Assembly (NCBI GenBank): GCA_028554755.1
Contig: JAPTOF010000011.1
Coordinates: forward strand, 2,880,501 to 2,944,500
From: Cordia subcordata
Lineage: Eukaryota; Streptophyta; Magnoliopsida; Boraginales; Cordiaceae
DNA length: 64,000 bases
Reading direction: 5' to 3'
Positions 11,881-24,439 of this stretch are shown here, piece by piece; position 1 is the stretch's first letter; the number at the start of each line of letters is the position of its first letter. The notes below the pieces were generated by a model. It saw only the letters and a program-made list of their open reading frames with translations. It was not told the DNA's origin and did not search any database. Position numbers and translations under genes: made by a program.

Positions 11881-12218
11881 ATGCCTCTTTGGTCCACGTG
11901 TGGACTTATGCAAGTATTTTGGGCTAGTACTTATGTTTTGATAATGTATCAAGATGCATGATTTTGTTGAGAATAAGAATGTGACCTCTATCTATTAGTA
12001 GAATTGTGCAATCGTTTATAGTATAGTAATGTAGTTAACAGTTTTTATATTATAAAATGGAAAACTATGCCTGTTATCTTAGCTCTTCGTAAATGCTTTA
12101 GGAAAAGTGTCCTATATGCTTTGGATCATTATCTATATGGATATATTAGGGAGGTTACTAGGATTGTCCCGCTATAAGTACATTAACTCTGTGTTGAAAG
12201 AGTTCAAGGTATAGAATT
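11881..12218. other. Unassigned spacer
   Basis: AT-rich sequence between the inverted-repeat element and the LTR of copia element 1. I see no ORF, repeat or motif of note. Confidence 0.4.
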
Positions 12219-13661
12219 GTTGGCCTTATTGTATTATTGGCTTATGTTTTAATGATGAGGTTTGACAGTTATGTGATATATGTGATTAAGATGTTTGCGA
12301 TGAATGTTGTAATGATTTATTTAACTTGAGTTGAATGGTTAATTTGCTTATGATGAATGATTGATATGCATTGGTTTAAGTACTGCATGGCATATTGTGA
12401 AAAGATAATATGGCTAAACTTTTGTGAGATATTGTGTTGCTAATATATTTTGTGAGTTCATGAGCAGTTGAACATATATTATTCCTTGGAAGAAGATCTT
12501 GTGCCACCAAATGTATCGAGTTATAATGCTTATTTGTTCAATCTTTGATGACTTGGCATGATGACATAAGGATGGAGACAGAAGTCATAAAGGGCACGGA
12601 CATAGAATTATGTTGTAAAGTTGGCACCTTTGTGCACTTCTTGTCTTAATTTAGCTTGTGATTTAGGTACTATATTCTCAAAATGTTTTTCAAAAATAAT
12701 ACATGTTTTTCAAAGTGTTTTTGTTGATCAAAAAGCATTTTCAAACCAAGTTTTTGAAAAAAATGGAAATGGACTTAAAATTTTTTACTAAAACAAAAAA
12801 GGCAATGACATGTGATGCTTTCTGGGCTACCTAATGAGTTTCACTTCACCTGACAATGAGTTTTTAGTTTTTGAGAGAAAGGGAATGGGAAAGTTTTTTG
12901 GGCAACTGGAACGATAGGACTTCGATCGGATCGTGTAGATTTTTAAAAATCTTATCCAAAACTAGCCATTATTCGTAGGATCTCTTTCCTAGCTTAGCCT
13001 ATAACATTCTAAAGTCAATTTTGGTTAAAATTTATTATTTCTAATAGCAATATTTTTTATTTTTGGCATAAATATGTATATATATAGGTATATATACATA
13101 TATGTTATTTTCATGCTTTTTACAAGAGAACATGAAGGAATACAATACAAGAGAAAGAGCTTTCAAATTTTCTCTCAAGGCAACTATATGTCTTGTATTG
13201 TAAACCCAAATACCAACTTGTGCCTACTCTTTTATTGAGATTTCTTCTTTAAATCTTATATTTATCTTTATATTAGTTGGGTATTGGGTAGATTAGACTT
13301 GGGCGTGTGCAAATAGTTGAATTTTGTCAAGTGGGTTTCTTGATTTAGGATAAATCAAGGCTGTATGGATGGCTTTTCAGCTTAGCCAACTTTTGAAAAG
13401 CTCAAAGTTTTAGTGGAGTTGGTTTGAAAGCCTAAGGTGGGATGCCTTAGGTAGTAGATGTAGGTTTGGTGGCCGAACCACTATAAATCATTGATGTTTT
13501 GCTATTGCTTTTGCTTCTCTCTTTTTGATTTGTACCTTTTTCATTTCAATTCATCGTTTCGTACAACTTGCTATCAACGAATAAAAGAAGGCTCCAAGTT
13601 ATCAAGAAATCAAATTTTTCAAGCTTTATTCACCCCCTCTAGAGCTAGCTTGCCATTGACA
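12219..13661 (+). repeat. 5' LTR of copia element 1
   Basis: The start is TGTTGGCC and the end is TTGACA, about 1.44 kb. The 3' part has the layout seen in the LTR of element 2, with 'gccgaaccac', a T/C-rich stretch and 'ttcaccccct', but the two are too diverged to be one family. The ends are inferred from the primer site just downstream and were not checked against a second LTR copy. Confidence 0.6.
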
Positions 13662-13663
13662 AG

Positions 13664-13680
13664 TGATATTGAGATCTTGG
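13664..13680 (+). other. Degenerate tRNA-Met primer site of copia element 1
   Basis: TGATATTGAGATCTTGG resembles TGGTATCAGAGC followed by TTGG, the initiator-tRNA-Met primer site of copia elements, with several substitutions. Its position just after the LTR edge and some 35 bases before the gag start supports the call. Confidence 0.45.
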
Positions 13681-13713
13681 GCTTATGAGGTACACTAATC
13701 TTCCTATAAGACC

Positions 13714-15400
13714 ATGGCAAACAGGTTTTCTATGTTTGATGAAGGTTTTTCAGCATTCAAGCCATCTAGGTTTAATGGGATGAACTATCAATATTAGCCA
13801 CGACGTATGCAGATCTGCATCCAATCGGTTGACTATAAGCTTTGGATATTGGCTGAAGATGGTTCGTATGTGCCGGTCAAGATCAATGATGATGAGACCA
13901 CCGTGCCAAAGAAGAAGAACGAGTTGACAAATGAAGATAGAGCCAAACTCACAAAGAACTCAGAGATATTTAACACTATCCATTGTGCTTTAAATGACAC
14001 CAAATACAGTTGAGTGTGTTATTATGAGTTGGCTAAGGAAGTATGGGATATGCTTAAAATGTCATATCAAGGTACTATCCAAGTAAAAACCACAAAGATT
14101 GGGTTGTACATTCATGAATATAAAATGTTTAGCATGAAATCTGGTGAAACACTTAATGTGATGCACCAATGGTTTGCCAAAATCGTTAACAATTTAAGTG
14201 CATTAGCCAAAAAGCACTCGAATGATGAATTGAATATAAAGATACCACTTGCTTTGCGCAAGGAATATAAGCCTATAGTGACTTCCATTAGAGAGTCAAA
14301 GAACATGCCCTCTATGAAGGTTCATGAGTTGATTTGCAATTTGGAAATGAAGGAACTTGTGTTTAATCAAGAAAGACTTAGAGATCAGAAGAAAAAAAAA
14401 GAAAATCAAGAAGTCTCTTGCATTTAAGGCGATTAAAGAAAATGGTGGGGAAAGTAATGATGATATGGCTATGATAGCTAGAAACTTAAGGAAATTTATA
14501 AGGATGAGAAAAATGAAGAAAGGAGATTCATGAAAGAAGAAAGGAAAAGAAAAGATTGATGAAGAGTTAATTTGGTTCAATCGCAAGAGGTCGGGATACT
14601 TCAAAGATAAATGCCTTATGCTTGTGAGAAAAGGAAAAAAGAAATGCAAGCAACTTGGGATGATGTAAATTCAAGTGATAAGCTTGGACGCGATAGAGAT
14701 CAAGTGCACTTAGCAAATTATGTATGCTTAATGGCAAGAAGTGAGGTATGCATTGATTCTCCTAGTTCATCTAGTTATAATAACCCCTTAATTCCATATA
14801 AAGATGAAATAAGTGAAGATGAATGGCATCATATTGCACTTGAACTACATGACAATCTTTCAAATATGTTTGAGAAAAACAAATATTTCAAAAGGCAAAT
14901 CAAGGATCTTCAAAATGAAAATAATTCTTTGAAAATTGAAAATGAAAAGTTGAGAGCAAAAGTTGATGTTTTCACGGATGCTTTTGCAAAGGATTTGCTC
15001 ATTGAAGATGAATTTTCTTGTTTGAGATAAGAGAATGAGGATTTGAAAAAGATTATTGAAAAGTTTACAAAAGGAAAAGAAACAATTGATTTTTTACTTG
15101 GCTCACAACAAAAAGATTTTGGAAAAGGAGTTGGTTTTGATCCGTTATCATCTAAAGTTTTCCACAAAAGTACTTTTATCAAAAGTTCTTCTAGTAGCAA
15201 TGCATCTATGTGAGACATGACTTTAAATTTGTACACAGACATCATTCCCATGTTATATGCACTAATTGTAAAAAGAGAGGTCATACCTCCACTAAATGCA
15301 ATGTGAAAAGATTATGTGAATTGAGGACTCTAGTGCCAAAATGGAAAAGGCCAAAATGGGCCATGAAAAGAGCTAACCCTTAAGGACCCAATGAACATTG
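13714..15400 (+). pseudogene. Gag of copia element 1, broken
   Basis: The start is the ATG at 13714 (MANRFSMF...). The frame is cut by a stop soon after, continues at 13807-14013, crosses another stop and goes on at 14014-14427. It has the UBN2-type gag pattern: a tyrosine-rich start with FNGMNY, a YELAKEVWDML block, a helical region, and KVHELICNLEMKE. Lysine-rich and coiled-coil stretches follow (14611-15030). The zinc knuckle is not recognisable, apart from a FNRKRSGYFKDKC-like remnant near 14576-14610. It is non-functional. Confidence 0.75.
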
Positions 15401-15439
15401 GGTACCTAAACAGAAATGATTGCTATGATTGTAGGAAAA

Positions 15440-16723
15440 TAAGCTTGGCACTCAATGCATATTGGACAATGGGCGTTCTATTCCAAACATATGATGAGAA
15501 ATGCTTCATTGTTCTTTGATTTGAAAAGAGAAAAAGGTGGTGAAATAATGTTCATAGATGCATCAGAAGAAAGAGTACTTGGGAAAGAAAGCATTGGATC
15601 AAAGGTTCAATCACCATTAAAGACATGCTTTATGTAGAAGTTTTGAAATTTAATTTTCTTTCTGTTAGTCAATTATGTGGTACCAATTTTGATGTGGTGT
15701 TCAAGCCAATGCATGTTTTGTGATGAAAGACGGTGTTGATATATTTATTGCCAAATATGTGAACAATGTTTATATTAGTGACTTCTATGATCTTGTGTGT
15801 CAAAATGTTAAATGCTTATCCGTTATTGATGATAATATATGGCTTTGGCATAGATGCTTAGGGCATGCTAGTATGGACTTGCTTATGAATTTGAATAAAA
15901 AGAATCTTGTTGATGGTTTGGCCGAAGTGAAGTATGTGAAACATGGTATGTGTGATACTTGTGAACTTGGTAAATAACATTTAGCTAGTTTTAAACCAAT
16001 TAATAGAGTTGTTACCACTAAAGCGTTGGAACTTATTCACATGGATTTGTTTGGACCTATGAGTGTTACCAGTCTTAGAGGTGCATGTTATATGTTTGTA
16101 CGTGTTGATGATTATACTAGATACATTTGGGTCATTTTCGTTGCATCAAAAAGTGAAACCTTCAATGAATTTGCTAGATTTTGCAAAAGAGTGCAAAATG
16201 AGAAAAGTTATTTTATAAAGAGTTCTTGTAGTGATAATGGCAAAGAATGTGTGAAGGCATCTTTTGATGAATTATATGAATTGTATGGCATTGAGCACAC
16301 CTTTCTGGCACCTCGCACGTCTCAACAAAATGGCGTGGTTGAGAGAAAGTACCGATCAATACATGAAATGGCAAGAACTATGTTAAATGAACATGGGTTG
16401 CCTACATATTTATGGGCCTAAGTGGTTAATACATCTTGTTATGTTCTTCACTATTTGTTGATTAGACCATTCTTGGAGAAAAAGGCATATGAGCTATGGA
16501 ATGAAAGGAACTCAATACAAAGGACCAACTTGGTAAGATTGATTATAAATCTCGTGAAGGTATCTTTGTTGGATATTCAACGAGAAATAAGGCTTATAGG
16601 GTATTTATCAAACAAGATTGCATTATTAAAAAATCAATGCATGCAATGTTTGATGAAACTAACCCTTTTCGGTCGTGAAAGAAAAATGATGATGTTGTAG
16701 GTGAATTGGAACCAATGAAAGAT
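15440..16723 (+). pseudogene. Protease remnant and integrase of copia element 1
   Basis: A SKHMMRNASLFFDL stretch (near 15480) is the degraded protease flap region of copia polyproteins. The gag-pre-integrase zinc domain follows at 15830-15975, with LWHRCLGHAS and CDTCELGK giving the His/Cys ligands. The integrase core (16026-16421) shows MDLFGPM, VDDYTRYIW, SDNGKE and QQNGVVERK, the usual setting of the DDE residues. Stops after the zinc domain and after the core, plus a frame change near 16422, make it dead. Sequence resumes after the solo LTR at 18783. Confidence 0.8.
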
Positions 16724-16728
16724 GCTAC

Positions 16729-18777
16729 TGATGCTTCTTTTCGCTAATTAAGCACTAAGCCTTAATTAAAAGCCTGCAAGTGCACAGGTCGTGTAGTCTA
16801 ATGTGCAAAAGCAAGGTCGAACCCTCAGGGAGGCGGGAAATAGGGAATGAAAGCTAAATGTGTGTCCTAGAAACTAGAAAGAAGATAAGCTAAACTAAGA
16901 ATTCATTTTGGTCATTTTAGATGTGAAGGGAGCTCAAAGTAAATTAAACTTTTCTAAACAAACAAAATAAAATAAAGGTAAGAGAAAACAAGCAAGTAAA
17001 AAGGGAATTAACACAAGAAATAGGACAATGGGTGAAATCCGCTTAACTATGAGTGATTTGGGTACTAACTTTGCTATGGGACTACCTTTTGATAGTTTTC
17101 TCTAAGAAGGGTGCTCTAAGCTAGGAATCTAATCAACCTCTCCTACAATCCTTAGACTCAGTGCGGGTCTATCACTAGGTGCTATCTACCTAGAAGTATA
17201 GCGTGGTCCTTATGAACTAGGGCACGGATTAGCTAATTACATTCCTAGGTGATGATAATTGGTCTTACCCTAAGTTCTAACTCATTGGCTGAGTTTAAAG
17301 CCAAGAACTAGGCTTCCTAAAGTCAATTAAGCTAGCTCAACACCTATTGGCTGGGTTTAAAGCCGAAGGAGAATAAAGTAGGCCTAATTACTAATGAAGC
17401 ACCACTAATCATAGCATCACGCAAGTAGGATTTGACAATAAAGCACATCATACATGTTCTCAAGCATGGCACAAATGAATATAAAGCATATTCTAGTCCT
17501 AAATACTTAGACATATTTAGGTCATACCAATTTATGCATTAGAATCCAACATGTATGTCATAGAAGCTAAAATTGCTATTAAGGTATGTAAAAACACACG
17601 TAGACATGCATAGCAACAAGGCCCACTTCATGGAATCACTACATAAACACCTAGACATGTTCATATAATGATTTAAAAGTGTTGAATAGCAATCAAGCCT
17701 CTAAATATATGTTCTTTCACTTAGGCATATCAACAAACACATAGGCATGTATGTAAGTAGGCAATGAAGCATTAAAAGCAAACATATATATTAAACCATC
17801 AAAATCTCATAGAAAATTCGTACACAATCAACCCATAATACAAGCCTTAATCACCCATAAAAGATCTATTCTAACATAGAGAAAACTAAGTACAAAAGGA
17901 GAAAGATAAACCTCCCTTTCATGCTTAGCTTTGCTCTTCAAATCTTTGTCTTGATCTTGTAATTACAAGTGTTAAAACCCTAATTACAAGCTTGGATCTA
18001 GGTGTATTTATGTGTGGTTTAGTGTGTGAGAGGTGGTTTTAGGTGGATTTTGGGTTTAGGGAAAATGGGTGTTTGATTTGGGTGTTCTCCCCCTTCAAAA
18101 AGTGTTGAAAAGTGGCTTAAATAGAGATTCTAGGGCGTCCAGCCAGGGGCCCAACCGGTCGTTTGGCTTTGGGGCTAAGTCGTCTGGCCAAAATTGGCCT
18201 AGATTCTGATCCGGCCGGTCGGCCTAGCTGGTCGACCGGCTAGGTCGTCAGGCCTAGACAGAGGCTAAATGGTCTTGATAGTAAAATGATCATATCTTGC
18301 TCGTTTTAGCTTCGATTCGCGCACCATTTTTTTCTATGGCTTTGTATTGTCGTGGGGGATCTCCCAAGCCATAGTTTTCACCCTAAATCATATCCAAAAT
18401 TTTTCCATGTCCTTTTTAGGTTGCAAGATCCGAATTTGGCTCACGTTGCGCTTGGTTTCGCCTCGGTCGCTTCTTCTTTCGTCCGGTCACTTCCAAATGC
18501 ACTTTTCTTCATTCCTTTATATCTAAAACACCCTTGGCTTAGTTCCACACACCAAGAACCCTCAATTAAGCTCTAATTATCTCTTCAAATCACACCTGAA
18601 ACAAGCAATAAACACACATTAGTGTAGCATTTAAGTCTTAGCTTCAACTATGAACATGTAAACTCTAATATGCACAAATATGACCTAAATGTTAAACTAA
18701 TACACCAAATGAAGCTCAAAAACACCTCAAAACAAGTATACACTTGCAATATATAAACACACAAAACAAACACATCA
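16729..18777 (-). repeat. Solo Athila-family LTR C with GCTAC target duplication
   Basis: The unit runs from TGATG to CATCA (perfect 5-bp inverted ends), 2049 bp, and is flanked by GCTAC on both sides (16724-16728 and 18778-18782). Copia element 1 continues across it. Its content matches LTRs A, B, D and E, including the 'gcaagtgcac' start, repeated GGATTTAAAGCC-like words, the GGTCGACC island (18131-18265) and the ACACATCA end. With no internal domain and matching duplications, it is a solo LTR left by recombination between the two LTRs of a full element. Confidence 0.92.
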
Positions 18778-18782
18778 GCTAC

Positions 18783-20563
18783 AAATCATTAAGAAGAAAG
18801 TGAAAAATCTCAAGATGAAGGTGAACAAGGTACATCCCTTCAAGAGTAGGCAAATGAGGTTGAACATAAAGAAAAGGGTGATACAATAACCAATGGACAC
18901 AAAGAATAGCTAAGAGTTTGGAAATTTGTGAAGAATCATCCAATTGAGCAAGTTATAGTTGATCCTAGTAATGGGGTAAGAACAAGAGGTAGTATGAATA
19001 ATTTTTGTGAACATCATGCATTTTTATCTCATATTGAACCTAAATATGTGAATGATGTTTTACAATATAATGATTGGATTATGTCTATGCAAGATGAATT
19101 GAATTAATTTGAAAGAAACAAAGTGTGGAAACTTGTTGAAAGACCATTGAATCAATCCGTAATTGGTATTGAATGGGTGTTTGGAAATAAACTTGATGAA
19201 AATGGTGTTATTGTTAGAAATAAAGCTAGATTGGTTGTCCAAGGGTACAATCAAGAGGAGGGCATTGATTATGATGAGACATATGCATCTGTAGCATGCC
19301 TTGAATCTATTCATACGCTACTTGCTTTTTCATGTTTTATGGGTTTCAAACTTCACCAAATAGATGTTAAAAGTGCATTTTTTAATAGCTTTATCAAGGA
19401 AGAAGTTTATGTTGAACAACTACTTGGTTTTAAAGACTCTCAGTTTTTGAATCATGTTTAAAAATTGGGAAAGGCTTTATATGGTTTGAAACAAGCCTTG
19501 TGTGCATGAAATGAATGTTTAAGTGGTTTTCTTGTGTAAAAAGGTTCTGAAAGAGGAATATTAGATTCCACTTTATTTATTAACCATGAAGGAAATGATA
19601 TGTTACTTGTACAATATATGTTGATGATATCATTTTTTGTGCTACTAACATCTCTTTGTGCAAGAATTTTGCTAAATGTATGCACCAAGAGGATGAGATA
19701 AGTATGATAAGAGAGTTGAATTTCTTTCTCAGGCTAGAAATCAAGCAAATGAAGGATGGAGTCTTCATCAATCAAACAAAGTACATCGAGAAACTACTCA
19801 AAAAGTTCAGTTTAGAAAATGTGAAAGAAATTGGTACACATATGAGTCCGTCCATGAAGCTTGACAAAGATGGAAAAGGTAAATTGGTTGACAAAAAGAA
19901 GTATAGAGGTATAACTGGTAGTTTACTTTATCTTACTTCCTCTATACCAGGAATAATGTTTGTCATATGCTTATGTGCATGATTCCAATCCTCACCAAAG
20001 GAATCGCATTTTTAAGTGGGGTAAAAAAGACTTTTTCATATCTCAAAGGCATATCTAACCTTGATTTGTGGTATTCAAAGGAAACATATATTGAGCTTAT
20101 AGGGTATTCGGATGTCGACTTTGCCGAATGCAAAGTAGTTAGAAAAACTGCAAGTGCAAGTTGTCAATTGCTTGGACAATCACTAATTTCTTAGTCAAGT
20201 CGGAAACAAAATAGCATTGCAACATCCACAACCGAAGCCAAATACATCACTACAGATAATTGTGTTACTCAAATTCTATAAATGAAACAAAATCTTCGTG
20301 ATTATGATCTTAAACTTGATAATACTCTTGTTTATTGAGATAATACTTATGCTTTCAATTTGACTCGTAATCCCATTCAACCTTCACGAACTAAGCATAT
20401 TGAGATTAGACATCATTTTATTCGTGATTATGTGCTAAAAGGTGATATTAGTCTTGAATTTGTGAGCATGGATAATCAATTGGCTAATATTTTTACAAAA
20501 CCTTTGAATGAAGGTAGATTTTGTATGATTAGAAAGAATTTTGGAATGCTTGAACTTGATTGA
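18783..20563 (+). pseudogene. Reverse transcriptase and RNase H of copia element 1
   Basis: After an acidic linker, the RT starts with WKLVERPLNQSVIGIEWVF (about 19125). NKARLVVQGYNQEEGIDYDETYA and HQIDVKSAFFNSF follow. The YVDD box is present at about 19610-19640 but sits in a shifted frame, and a stop breaks the ALYGLKQA segment. RNase H motifs run to 20563: YSDVDFAEC, the TEAKY block, HFIRDYV and FTKPLNEGRF, ending in LELD before the stop. All catalytic regions can be recognised but no continuous frame exists. Confidence 0.82.
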
Positions 20564-20837
20564 TGGATGTTTGATGCTTAACTTGTGTTTATGAGTGTGA
20601 TTTTACATGTTTTAGACGAGTTGTGTATGAATTCTTGATGATTCTTTTTTAATTTTTTTGGAATGTGTTTGTTTCAAATTCTATACCAAACCAAATACTA
20701 TTTATTCCCTCCATACACGACTTTTGTATTAAAAACCTTACTTTTAACTCAAAAATCTTCCTATTAAAGTGCATTTTCTCTTGATATTGATCAAACCCGC
20801 CTAAAAGACTTTCATTTTACTGATCACAATCATCAAT

Positions 20838-21150
20838 GAATAGGGGTCAATCATCAAAAGGAGAGAAGAGAAAGAAGAGCTCCATCAAGAAGGGTCCAAA
20901 ATATTTTGAGAGAGGAAATGACAAAGTCGTAGATGCAAGATTCATCAACCAGTGAATTTTGGCACCTAAGGAGTGGCAAGATTTTGAGTTTGTGGAGATG
21001 ATCAGATTTCAAGGTTGGTTGGACAATTTCACTCTATCTAAGAATGTTCACAAGAATCTTGTTCGTCAATTTTACTATAACATGTCTTTTAGCAATGAGC
21101 ATGGCTATCCAACAATTGTGAATGACATTACTATTGGCATAAATGCAATT
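20838..21150 (+). pseudogene. 3' extra ORF of copia element 1, cut by element 2
   Basis: The frame from 20838 is lysine-rich at first (RGQSSKGEKRKK), passes a stop at about 20956, then reads APKEWQDFEFVEMIRFQGW, VRQFYYNM and IVNDITIGI. This resembles the 'putative plant transposon protein' domain often encoded after pol in SIRE/Maximus elements, where a VREFYANL-type motif and a 'V.G..I' turn recur. It stops at the LTR of element 2, which inserted here. The domain call is from pattern memory and is tentative. Confidence 0.5.
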
Positions 21151-22619
21151 TAAGTAATTGTTTTGATGATGAAAATTAGTGCTAAAGTATGCTTATTTGA
21201 ATGAATTAATTATAGTTGTTAATAGTCTTTTTGTGAATACATCTAGCATATTAGTTTTAGTAAGTTGATGGAATGCAAATGAAGATATCTAAGCTCATGG
21301 AGGATGTCAAGTTTGAATGAATGCAAAGCTTAGTTCAAAGAATGAAGGAAGCACTCAAATGAATATCATTGAAGAAGAAGAAGAGGGGGTCACAAGGCGG
21401 AGACGAGGTGACATTAGGGGTACCAGTTATGCTCACTTGTGTTTAGCCTTAATTATGCTTAATATTATGGCTTATTATTGCATGATTTCCTTATTTCTTT
21501 CTAAGTGCTTCTCTTCCAAAATTATTCTTGAAAATGAAAGTGTGCTTAGACTTTTAAAATGTTTTGTGAAACTTCAAATTGATCTTCAAAAGCATGTCCT
21601 CGACCTTGAAAGTTGTTTATCAAATAATTTTGATGTGTTATTATCTTGTTCAAATGTTTTAAAGTCTCAAGGAAATTCTAGAAACACTTGCAAAGTAAAA
21701 CATTCACTTTTCTAAAGTAAACTGGCAGCTAGAATTAAATTATGGAACTGTCGGTCACCAGCAAAGCCCTGTGGCCATCCAACAATTCTAGAGAGGAATA
21801 GAAATGCTATCGGTCACTCATCTAGTAGATTGGACCATTGACCGACAACTGTGTAGATTTGCTATTTTTTATTGTTGGTAATACATTTATCACTCCTATA
21901 AATACCCCTTTCACCCCCAATCGGAAATAACCCTAGATTTTGAATTTCAAATTTTTCCTAAGCTATTATTCATCTTTTCAAGCACTTTTTGCTTGGGAAA
22001 TCATTCTTGTGAGCTATAAATTTTGCATTAATCTTGAGCAAACTTTGAGCATTTTATTTCATATCTAGCTTTTTAGAAGTTATAGTGATTTAGTTTGAAA
22101 AAAACTTTCCTTTTATTGTTCATACATATACACCATAGCTTGATTATCTTGGAAAGATTATACAGCTCTTTGAGTATGGAGAAATCTTTAGCAAAAAAGG
22201 GATTGGGATCCAAAGAGTTGTAAAGAGTTGCTTTAAACTTCACCAACATTTGAAGAAGCTTAATAGTGGAGGATTGATTCAAGTCCTAAGGAGAGAATCC
22301 TTATGTGGTAGACATAGGCTTTGCCGAACCACCTAAAAATAGTGTTGTCTCTTTCTCCCTCGCTCTTTTTTCTTGATTTCTAGCTATTTTCACTATTGCA
22401 CTCAACATGTTCAATGAAATGCCTCAACTAATGTGGTTATTGTTTTTATGCTAAAAAGTTGGTTATTTTGCTTGATTATATTTATATCTATCTAGGGAAC
22501 ATTATATTTGTGCTTTAAATTGATTTTGTTTGTATTTTGTGAAATTGAAATTAATTTACAAAATAATCTTATATAACTAAATTCACCCTCCCCCTTCTTT
22601 AGTTATATTGCTACCTACA
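21151..22619 (+). repeat. 5' LTR of copia element 2
   Basis: The block is about 1.47 kb, from TAAGTAATTG (TGAGTGATTA in the solo copy at 8742-10215, so the first dinucleotide has decayed) to CTACCTACA. It has a CTATAAATACCCC box at about 21897-21909 that is a good promoter candidate, preceded by a CGGTC-rich patch (21745-21850). The solo LTR at 8742-10215 is the same family in the other orientation. Confidence 0.78.
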
Positions 22620-22620
22620 T

Positions 22621-22636
22621 TTGGCATCCTGAGCTA
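22621..22636 (+). other. Degenerate tRNA-Met primer site of copia element 2
   Basis: TTGGCATCCTGAGCTACGG corresponds to TTGGTATCAGAGCTACGG with two or three changes. It lies directly after the LTR end and about 55 bases before the gag ATG at 22677. Confidence 0.68.
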
Positions 22637-22676
22637 CGGTTCTACGTAAGTTTAACCTCTAGTAGATTATATTATG

Positions 22677-24337
22677 GAAAATAACATTGATCTCTCACCT
22701 ATTGATGGGTTGTCCATTAACAAGACCCCAGTATTTGATGGTACAAATTATGCATTTTGAAAGTTGAAAATGAAATTATTTATTCAATCGCATGATTATA
22801 AGGCATGGAGAGTTATTATGAATGGACCTGAAGTACCTATGAAAATAGAGGGTGATAAGATGGTTCCTAAGCCAAAAAATGAATGGGATGACCATGATAT
22901 GATGCTTGAACAAATTAATACTAAATCTTTGTATATCTTGTTCGCTAGGGTTATGGGTTGCACATCGACTAAGGAACTTTAGGACCAACTAGAAGTGACC
23001 TACGATGGGACAAGTCAAGTTAAAGAGTCTGGAATTAACATGCTAGTTCAATTATATGAAGCTTTTATGATAGAGCCGCATGAAACTATTGAACAAATGT
23101 TTACTAGATTTCTTGAAATTACTAATGGCATCGAGGTACTTGGAAGGGAATCTCTAATGCAACTATGGTAAGGAAAATGCTAAGGAGCTTACCATCATCT
23201 TGGAAAGCAAAAGCAATGGTCATGCAAGAATCCAAGGATCTCAACACCTGTTAATTGAATAAATTGATCAGGTCAGTCATGACCTATGAACTTGAGAGGA
23301 AAGCTCATGAAGAAAAGTATAGGAGAATGAATAAACCCATGGCCTTTGTGGCATCCAAGCAAGATTCAAGTGATGACGATGATGGTAGTTATGATGACTC
23401 AAATGAGGAGATGGCACTCCTTACAAGAAACTTCAAGGTTTATGAAGTACAAGAAATGGAGAAAAGGCACTACATCAAAAACTTCAAGAAGAAGGGCAAG
23501 GAGTTTAAAAAGCCAAGGAAAAGGAAGAACGAGAAGCTTAAATGCTTCAATTGCAACAAGACCAAGCACATTAATGCAAATTTCCCCAAACTTTTAAAAG
23601 CAAAAGATGGCAAAGGCAAAGCAAGGCACTCAAAGCAACTAAGGATGTCACTGATATCGAAGAATCATCAGAGGAAGAGCATGAGGTTTCTAACTTTGTT
23701 TGTCTTATGGCAAATGAAGATGAGGTAAAATATATTTCTTATGATTCTAGTATTTCTCTTTCATTTGATGAAAGTGATAAGTATACCCTTGAAAAATTGT
23801 AAGAATCTTTTGGGAAATTGCATGATAATCTTCTAGTTGCTTTGAACAAAAACAAATGCTTGCAAAAGAAGTTGAAAATTGCATTGAATGAGAAAGAAAC
23901 CTTAGAAAAAGAGAATGCATCTCTTGTTAGGAAAATTGAGACTTTGGAAAAGGAAAATGACTCTTTTGCCGAATATTTTATAAAGTTTCAAAAAGAAGTA
24001 AAGGATTTGAAAAGAAGAATGAGGATTTGAATGACATTATTCAAAAGTTTACAAATAGAAGGGAGAACTTTGAAAAAAAAAAACTTTTTGGATCTTAAAG
24101 ATGGTATTTGACAAAAGTGGGGTTGGTTTTGACCATACGTTCAAACAAAAATACTTGAAAACCTACTTTGTGAAAGCATCCACCTCTACTACTCCCTTGA
24201 AATACTCTATTGTTTGCACTTATTGTGAAAAGCATGGGCTTATTTCCAATCATTGTTACTACAAGAGACTCCATGATAAAGGCACTCTTGTCCCTTATTG
24301 GCAACGACCCAAATGGGCTAAGAAAGCCAAACATTAA
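22677..24337 (+). pseudogene. Gag of copia element 2, broken
   Basis: The frame begins MENNIDLSPIDGLS at 22677 and reads FDGTNYAF, a stop, then KLKMKLFIQSHDYKAWRVI, the UBN2-like gag core. Stops occur near 22762, 22981 and 23168. The zinc knuckle at about 23548-23590 reads CFNCNKTKHINANF, so the last cysteine of C-x2-C-x4-H-x4-C is phenylalanine and the finger is lost. A coiled-coil segment (23818-24030) and a second Cys/His cluster (24210-24260) precede the protease. Confidence 0.78.
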
Positions 24338-24439
24338 AAGAGTTTACATCAGGACCTGAAGGATTTGCAGACCTACAAATAAGGCAGCTTGTACTTATTT
24401 TGCTATTTATAGGTATGCATGTAAGCAAACATAGCAAGA

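Larger units (their letters stand above)
12219..21150 (+). mobile_element. SIRE-like Ty1/copia element 1, interrupted
   Basis: The order is 5' LTR (12219-13661), degenerate tRNA-Met primer site (13664 on), gag, protease remnant, integrase, RT, RNase H and a 3' extra ORF, which is the plan of the SIRE/Maximus lineage. A solo LTR splits the integrase-RT linker at 16729-18777. The element ends abruptly where the LTR of copia element 2 begins at 21151, so its 3' LTR should lie beyond element 2 and outside this window. Stops and frameshifts occur in every domain. Confidence 0.8.
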
